Position numbers and translations under genes: made by a program. The notes under the pieces are model-generated. The model worked only from the letters and a program-made list of their open reading frames with translations. It had not been told where the DNA came from and did not search any database. Of a DNA stretch of 64,000 nt, positions 63,883-64,000 are shown in pieces. Origin of the DNA: Novispirillum itersonii subsp. itersonii ATCC 12639. Its GTDB lineage: Bacteria; Pseudomonadota; Alphaproteobacteria; Rhodospirillales; Rhodospirillaceae. Each line of letters starts with the position of its first letter. Within the stretch, counting starts at the first letter, position 1. The stretch is taken from NCBI RefSeq assembly GCF_000381985.1, contig NZ_KB907341.1, positions 236,775-300,774 of the forward strand. Direction: 5' to 3'.

Positions 63883-64000
63883 CCCTCACACGCCGGGCGG
63901 GCGCATCCGCGCCCTTGGCTTACGCGCGAATGGTCGCGCGGGGCCTCAATGGCCCAGTCGGTACGGCGGAGCCGTACCTCCGTTGTCTGTCCCTCACACG
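63883..64000. repeat. Hairpin cluster bounded by a direct repeat, in the alcohol dehydrogenase leader
   Basis: Four short perfect hairpins stand in a row. They are 63899-63914 (six pairs), 63923-63940 (CGCGCGA/TCGCGCG), 63941-63955 (GGGCC/GGCCC) and 63960-63978 (GGTACGGC/GCCGTACC). CCCTCACACG occurs on both sides, at 63883 and again at 63991-64000. The window ends here, so the element may continue. Confidence 0.75.

Overview
The window is a GC-rich bacterial chromosome segment with closely packed genes and short intergenic gaps. It most likely comes from an alphaproteobacterium of the Rhodospirillales type (a Novispirillum-like spirillum would fit, but the genus is a guess). Supporting signs are a CckA-type hybrid kinase behind flhB, a GTTC-N7-GTTC LexA box upstream of recA, a very long flagellar hook protein, and an EIIA-HPr-EI fusion in the fructose PTS. 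No tRNA, rRNA, CRISPR array, transposase or prophage gene was found.

Layout. 1-7.2 kb: flagellar export and rod genes (flgB-flgC-fliE-fliQ-fliR-flhB) ending in cckA, with a small FlhB-like gene divergent upstream. 7.2-12.8 kb: a DMT exporter, recA with SOS control, uvrB and two half-size chromate transporter genes. 13.0-20.8 kb: an IclR regulator facing an operon of a Pot-type ABC importer (ATPase, two permeases, binding protein) and a three-part HcnABC/opine-oxidase-like dehydrogenase. This looks like one import-and-oxidise pathway for an unidentified amino compound. 20.9-31.5 kb: two drug-efflux loci, each with its own TetR repressor: an RND tripartite pump and an EmrAB-type MFS pump. 31.5-38.2 kb: an inverse autotransporter with a beta-helix passenger, a CPA2 antiporter, rnhB, a DUF1989 protein and a LysR regulator.

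38.2-44.5 kb: the hook operon fliK-flgD-flgE and, divergently, the HU gene. 44.6-51.9 kb: a heme-uptake locus. tonB-hmuSTUV lies on the minus strand and the outer-membrane heme receptor on the plus strand, with a Fur-like box between them. The receptor and TonB bring heme across the outer membrane, HmuTUV across the inner membrane, and HmuS handles or degrades it. 52.2-58.8 kb: fructose PTS fruB-fruK-fruA with a divergent LacI-type regulator and two operators exactly 100 bp apart. 58.8-63.9 kb: a ferric-reductase-like flavohaem protein, a GST, a diguanylate cyclase and an iron-dependent alcohol dehydrogenase. The last 120 bases, in the alcohol dehydrogenase leader, hold four short hairpins in a row.

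Most genes belong to well-known families. The parts least explained by standard annotation are the inverse autotransporter with a beta-helix passenger, the transporter-linked HcnABC-like dehydrogenase, the TetR with a cysteine-rich arm and twin palindromes, the pentanucleotide array in the RND promoter region, the 29-bp hairpin repeats between fliE and fliQ, and the hairpin cluster at the right edge. I did not see a convincing wholly new multigene system.
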